Source of the DNA: an uncultured Oscillospiraceae bacterium
GTDB lineage: Bacteria > Bacillota > Clostridia > Oscillospirales > Oscillospiraceae
Direction of reading: 5' to 3'
NCBI GenBank assembly: GCA_910585155.1
Contig: CAJUEC010000021.1
Location: 1-42,545 of the forward strand
Length of the DNA stretch: 42,545 nt
The notes under the pieces are model-generated. The model did not search any database. It saw only the letters and a program-made list of their open reading frames with translations, and was not told where the DNA came from. Below, in pieces: positions 40,375 to 42,545 of the stretch (within the stretch, counting starts at the first letter, position 1; each line of letters starts with the position of its first letter). Made by a program: the position numbers and the translations under genes.

Positions 40375-42510
40375 ATGAGCTATTCCCGCTATACCGGCCT
40401 GTCCCGCAACCGGCGGGGCGCGGACATTCCGCTGCTCAACGCCCTGTTTTTCCCCGCCGCCCTGCTCTACCACGAGCTGCTGCTGCGGGCCTTTGACCGA
40501 AGCACCCCCTTCTTCGACCTGGCCCTGCTGCGCATTGTGCTGTTCTCCATCGCCGCCGGGCTGGTGATCGCCCTCATCCTGGACCTGCTGCCCTGGAAGA
40601 CCGCCGGCCGCATCGCCGGGGGCGTGCTGCTGGGGCTGGGCGCGGTGCTGTTCTGCGTGGAGCGGGGGTGCCGGGCCACCTTTAACCTCTATTACGGCGT
40701 CACCTTCATGGGCGGCATGGCCGGGGATGTGGCCGGGGGCTTCGGCTCCACGGTGGTCCAGGTGGTGGTGGGGATGATCCCCTTCATCCTGCTGTCCTTG
40801 GTTCCCCTGGTGCTGTTCATCCTGCTGCGGTACAGCGTGGTGCCCGAGGAGGGCAGCGAGAACCCCGTGCGCATCATCCTGACCGCCGTGCTGGTAGCCT
40901 GCCAGCTCACCGCCTACCTGCTGTCCAGCCTGGGGCCGGTGAGCAGCTACTATACCTATGAGTTCACCGCCAACACCGCCATCCCCCACTTCGGCCTGCT
41001 CACCTCCATACGGCTGGAGCTGGAGTACGCCGTGGTGGGCGTCCCCGCGCCCTCTTTGGACGACTTCATCGACGACCCGGTGGACACGCCCGCCGTCGGC
41101 CCCGCCCAGGGGGAGAGCGCCCCGCCCTCCGGCAGCCCGGACCCGGACGCCTCCAGCCGCCCCGTCCCCACCGGGCCCAACACCCTGGACATCGACTTTG
41201 AGGGGATGGCGGAGGCGGAGACCGACGAGACGCTGAAAAACATGCACCAGTATTTCGCCAATGTCATCCCCTCGGAGAAGAACCAGTACACCGGCATGTT
41301 TGAGGGCAAGAACCTGATCCTCATCACCGCCGAGGGCTTCGCCACCCCCGCCATTGACCAGGAGCTCACCCCCACCCTGTACAAGCTCAGCCATGAGGGC
41401 TTTGTGCTGAACAACTTCTATCAGCCTGACTGGACCCAGTCCACCTGCGGCGGCGAGTTCGCCGTCACCACCGGGGTCATCCCCAGCTGGGTCAAAAGCG
41501 AGTACGGCAACCTGGCCGCCCAGGCCAGCATTGAAAAGTCCATGCCCTTCACCCTGGCCCGCCTGTTCGCCGCGGAGGGCTACAGCGTCCCCGCCTGGCA
41601 CAACGGGGAGTACGACTACTACAAGCGGGACCAGTACCTCACCAACTTCGGCTACGACTACGCGGGCTGCAACGGCGGCGGGCTGGAGCTGCCCTATAAC
41701 GGCTGGCCCCGCTCCGACCTGGAGATGATGGAGGCCACGGCGGACAGCTATATCCAGGACTGCGTGGACAACGGGACCCCCTTCCACGCCTACTATATGA
41801 CCATCAGCGCCCACGGCCCCTACAACTTCAGCGGCCACAACATGGCCATCAAGTACCAGGAGGCGGTGCAGGCCAAATACCCCGACCTGTCCGAGCCTGC
41901 CCAGGCCTATCTCGCCTGCAACATGGAGCTGGACCGGGCGCTGGAGTATCTGGTGGACAAGCTGGAGGAGGCGGGCATCGCCGACGACACCCTCATCGTC
42001 ATGACCGGCGACCACTACCCCTATATGCTGGTGGAGGACGGCGGCCCGGACTACTACAACGAGCTGCGGGGCTTTGAGGACACGGATGACGACACCTCCC
42101 GCTACCGCAACACCCTGCTGATGTGGTCCGGGGCCATCGAGAAGCCCATTGAGGTGGACACCCCCTGCTCCGCCATCGACATCGTGCCCACCCTGTGCAA
42201 CCTGTTCGGGCTGGACTACGACTCCCGGCTCTACTCCGGGCGGGACATCTTCGCCGCCAACTACCAGGCGGACCAGTACTCCAACTGCATGCCCCTGGTG
42301 GTGTTCGCCAACAAGGGCAAGGGCAACGCCTGGATCACGGCGGCGGGCACCTACGAGTGCTCCACCGGGGAATTTACCCCCAACGAGGGCGTGGAGGTGG
42401 ACGAGAGCTACGTCAGCCGGGTCAAGCGCCTGGTGGCCGCCAAGGTGAACTACGCCAAGCTCATCATCCAGGAGGACTACTACGCCCACATTCAGAAGCT
42501 GTACCAATAG
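40375..42510 (+). CDS. LTA-synthase-like sulfatase/phosphoglycerol transferase
   Basis: A 711-residue membrane enzyme. About five transmembrane helices fill the first 210 residues, then an acidic Pro/Ser/Asp-rich linker (about 220-280) and an extracellular sulfatase-fold domain. Catalytic Thr is T357 (QSTCGGEF), with metal ligands likely in ITAEGF and MTGDHYPY and substrate His in WHNGEYDYY. Such enzymes transfer glycerol-phosphate to build lipoteichoic acid or modify surface glycans. ATG 40375 (TTG 40372 adjoining) follows AGGAAG. Few bases follow it in the window. Whether it makes LTA or another polymer is open. Confidence 0.92.
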   Translation: MSYSRYTGLSRNRRGADIPLLNALFFPAALLYHELLLRAFDRSTPFFDLALLRIVLFSIAAGLVIALILDLLPWKTAGRIAGGVLLGLGAVLFCVERGCRATFNLYYGVTFMGGMAGDVAGGFGSTVVQVVVGMIPFILLSLVPLVLFILLRYSVVPEEGSENPVRIILTAVLVACQLTAYLLSSLGPVSSYYTYEFTANTAIPHFGLLTSIRLELEYAVVGVPAPSLDDFIDDPVDTPAVGPAQGESAPPSGSPDPDASSRPVPTGPNTLDIDFEGMAEAETDETLKNMHQYFANVIPSEKNQYTGMFEGKNLILITAEGFATPAIDQELTPTLYKLSHEGFVLNNFYQPDWTQSTCGGEFAVTTGVIPSWVKSEYGNLAAQASIEKSMPFTLARLFAAEGYSVPAWHNGEYDYYKRDQYLTNFGYDYAGCNGGGLELPYNGWPRSDLEMMEATADSYIQDCVDNGTPFHAYYMTISAHGPYNFSGHNMAIKYQEAVQAKYPDLSEPAQAYLACNMELDRALEYLVDKLEEAGIADDTLIVMTGDHYPYMLVEDGGPDYYNELRGFEDTDDDTSRYRNTLLMWSGAIEKPIEVDTPCSAIDIVPTLCNLFGLDYDSRLYSGRDIFAANYQADQYSNCMPLVVFANKGKGNAWITAAGTYECSTGEFTPNEGVEVDESYVSRVKRLVAAKVNYAKLIIQEDYYAHIQKLYQ

Positions 42511-42545
42511 ACCCCAGCACACATCCTTGCGGCCCAAATTGCCGC

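Noticed and set aside
39100..42537. Long minus-strand open frame (1145 codons) opposite spoIID and the LTA-synthase-like gene
   Set aside because: It is the antisense of two clear genes, with low-complexity Gly/Val/His/Gln-rich translation and no ribosome site. High G+C produces such frames.

Overview
The window reads as a chromosomal segment of a high-G+C, spore-forming, strictly anaerobic gut-type Firmicute, most likely family Oscillospiraceae (Flavonifractor/Lawsonibacter/Intestinimonas-like; genus is inference). Grounds: a SpoIID homologue, a two-subunit class I fumarase subunit, a T-box leader before cysE-cysS, SigA-type promoters with 17-bp spacers, strong GGAGG ribosome sites, and several acyl-CoA catabolic genes driven by sigma-54.

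Layout. 1-2070: a GC-rich repeat block, one S1-domain RNA-binding gene, then about 1.2 kb of non-coding mosaic repeats ending in a short TA-flanked palindromic element. 2071-8272: amidohydrolase, fumarase alpha subunit without a following beta subunit, an AT-rich foreign-looking gene with a PD-(D/E)XK-like pattern, release factor 3, a hypothetical protein, and a DegV lipid-binding protein. 8523-18140 (+ strand): catabolic module 1, a PrpR-type sigma-54 activator followed by a perfect -24/-12 promoter and a DASS transporter, nitronate-monooxygenase-like flavoprotein, type III CoA-transferase, crotonase-fold enzyme, acyl-CoA dehydrogenase and Na+/solute symporter. 27662-18242 (- strand): catabolic module 2, a PAS-type sigma-54 activator, a perfect -24/-12 promoter, then acyl-CoA dehydrogenase, enoyl-CoA hydratase, fused-type CoA-transferase, MaoC-like hydratase, GntP-type permease, YczE-like membrane protein and a free-standing adenylation enzyme. 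The two modules converge on a strong hairpin at 18155-18192. 28023-34821: a type I restriction-modification cassette (hsdM, a PIN-domain gene, hsdS, hsdR) with its own promoter and terminator. 34865-42510: housekeeping genes (cysS, cysE with a Cys T-box, citrate synthase, spoIID-like, LTA-synthase-like sulfatase).

How it works together. Each catabolic module contains uptake, CoA activation, dehydrogenation and hydration/isomerisation functions and is preceded by its own enhancer-binding regulator, so each should be switched on by a specific carboxylic acid. No electron-transfer flavoprotein or thiolase genes lie in the window. The substrates are not identifiable from sequence alone.

Most notable: (i) a PIN nuclease embedded in the hsd operon, positioned like the known anticodon nuclease PrrC; (ii) a free-standing adenylation enzyme that has lost the Asp contacting the alpha-amino group, next to a YczE-like protein, at the end of an acyl-CoA operon; (iii) a roughly 160-bp almost fully palindromic TA-flanked element present three times, twice supplying the stop codon of the gene before it; (iv) a dispersed GC-rich repeat with conserved flanks and a variable hairpin, one copy of which encodes the CysE tail.
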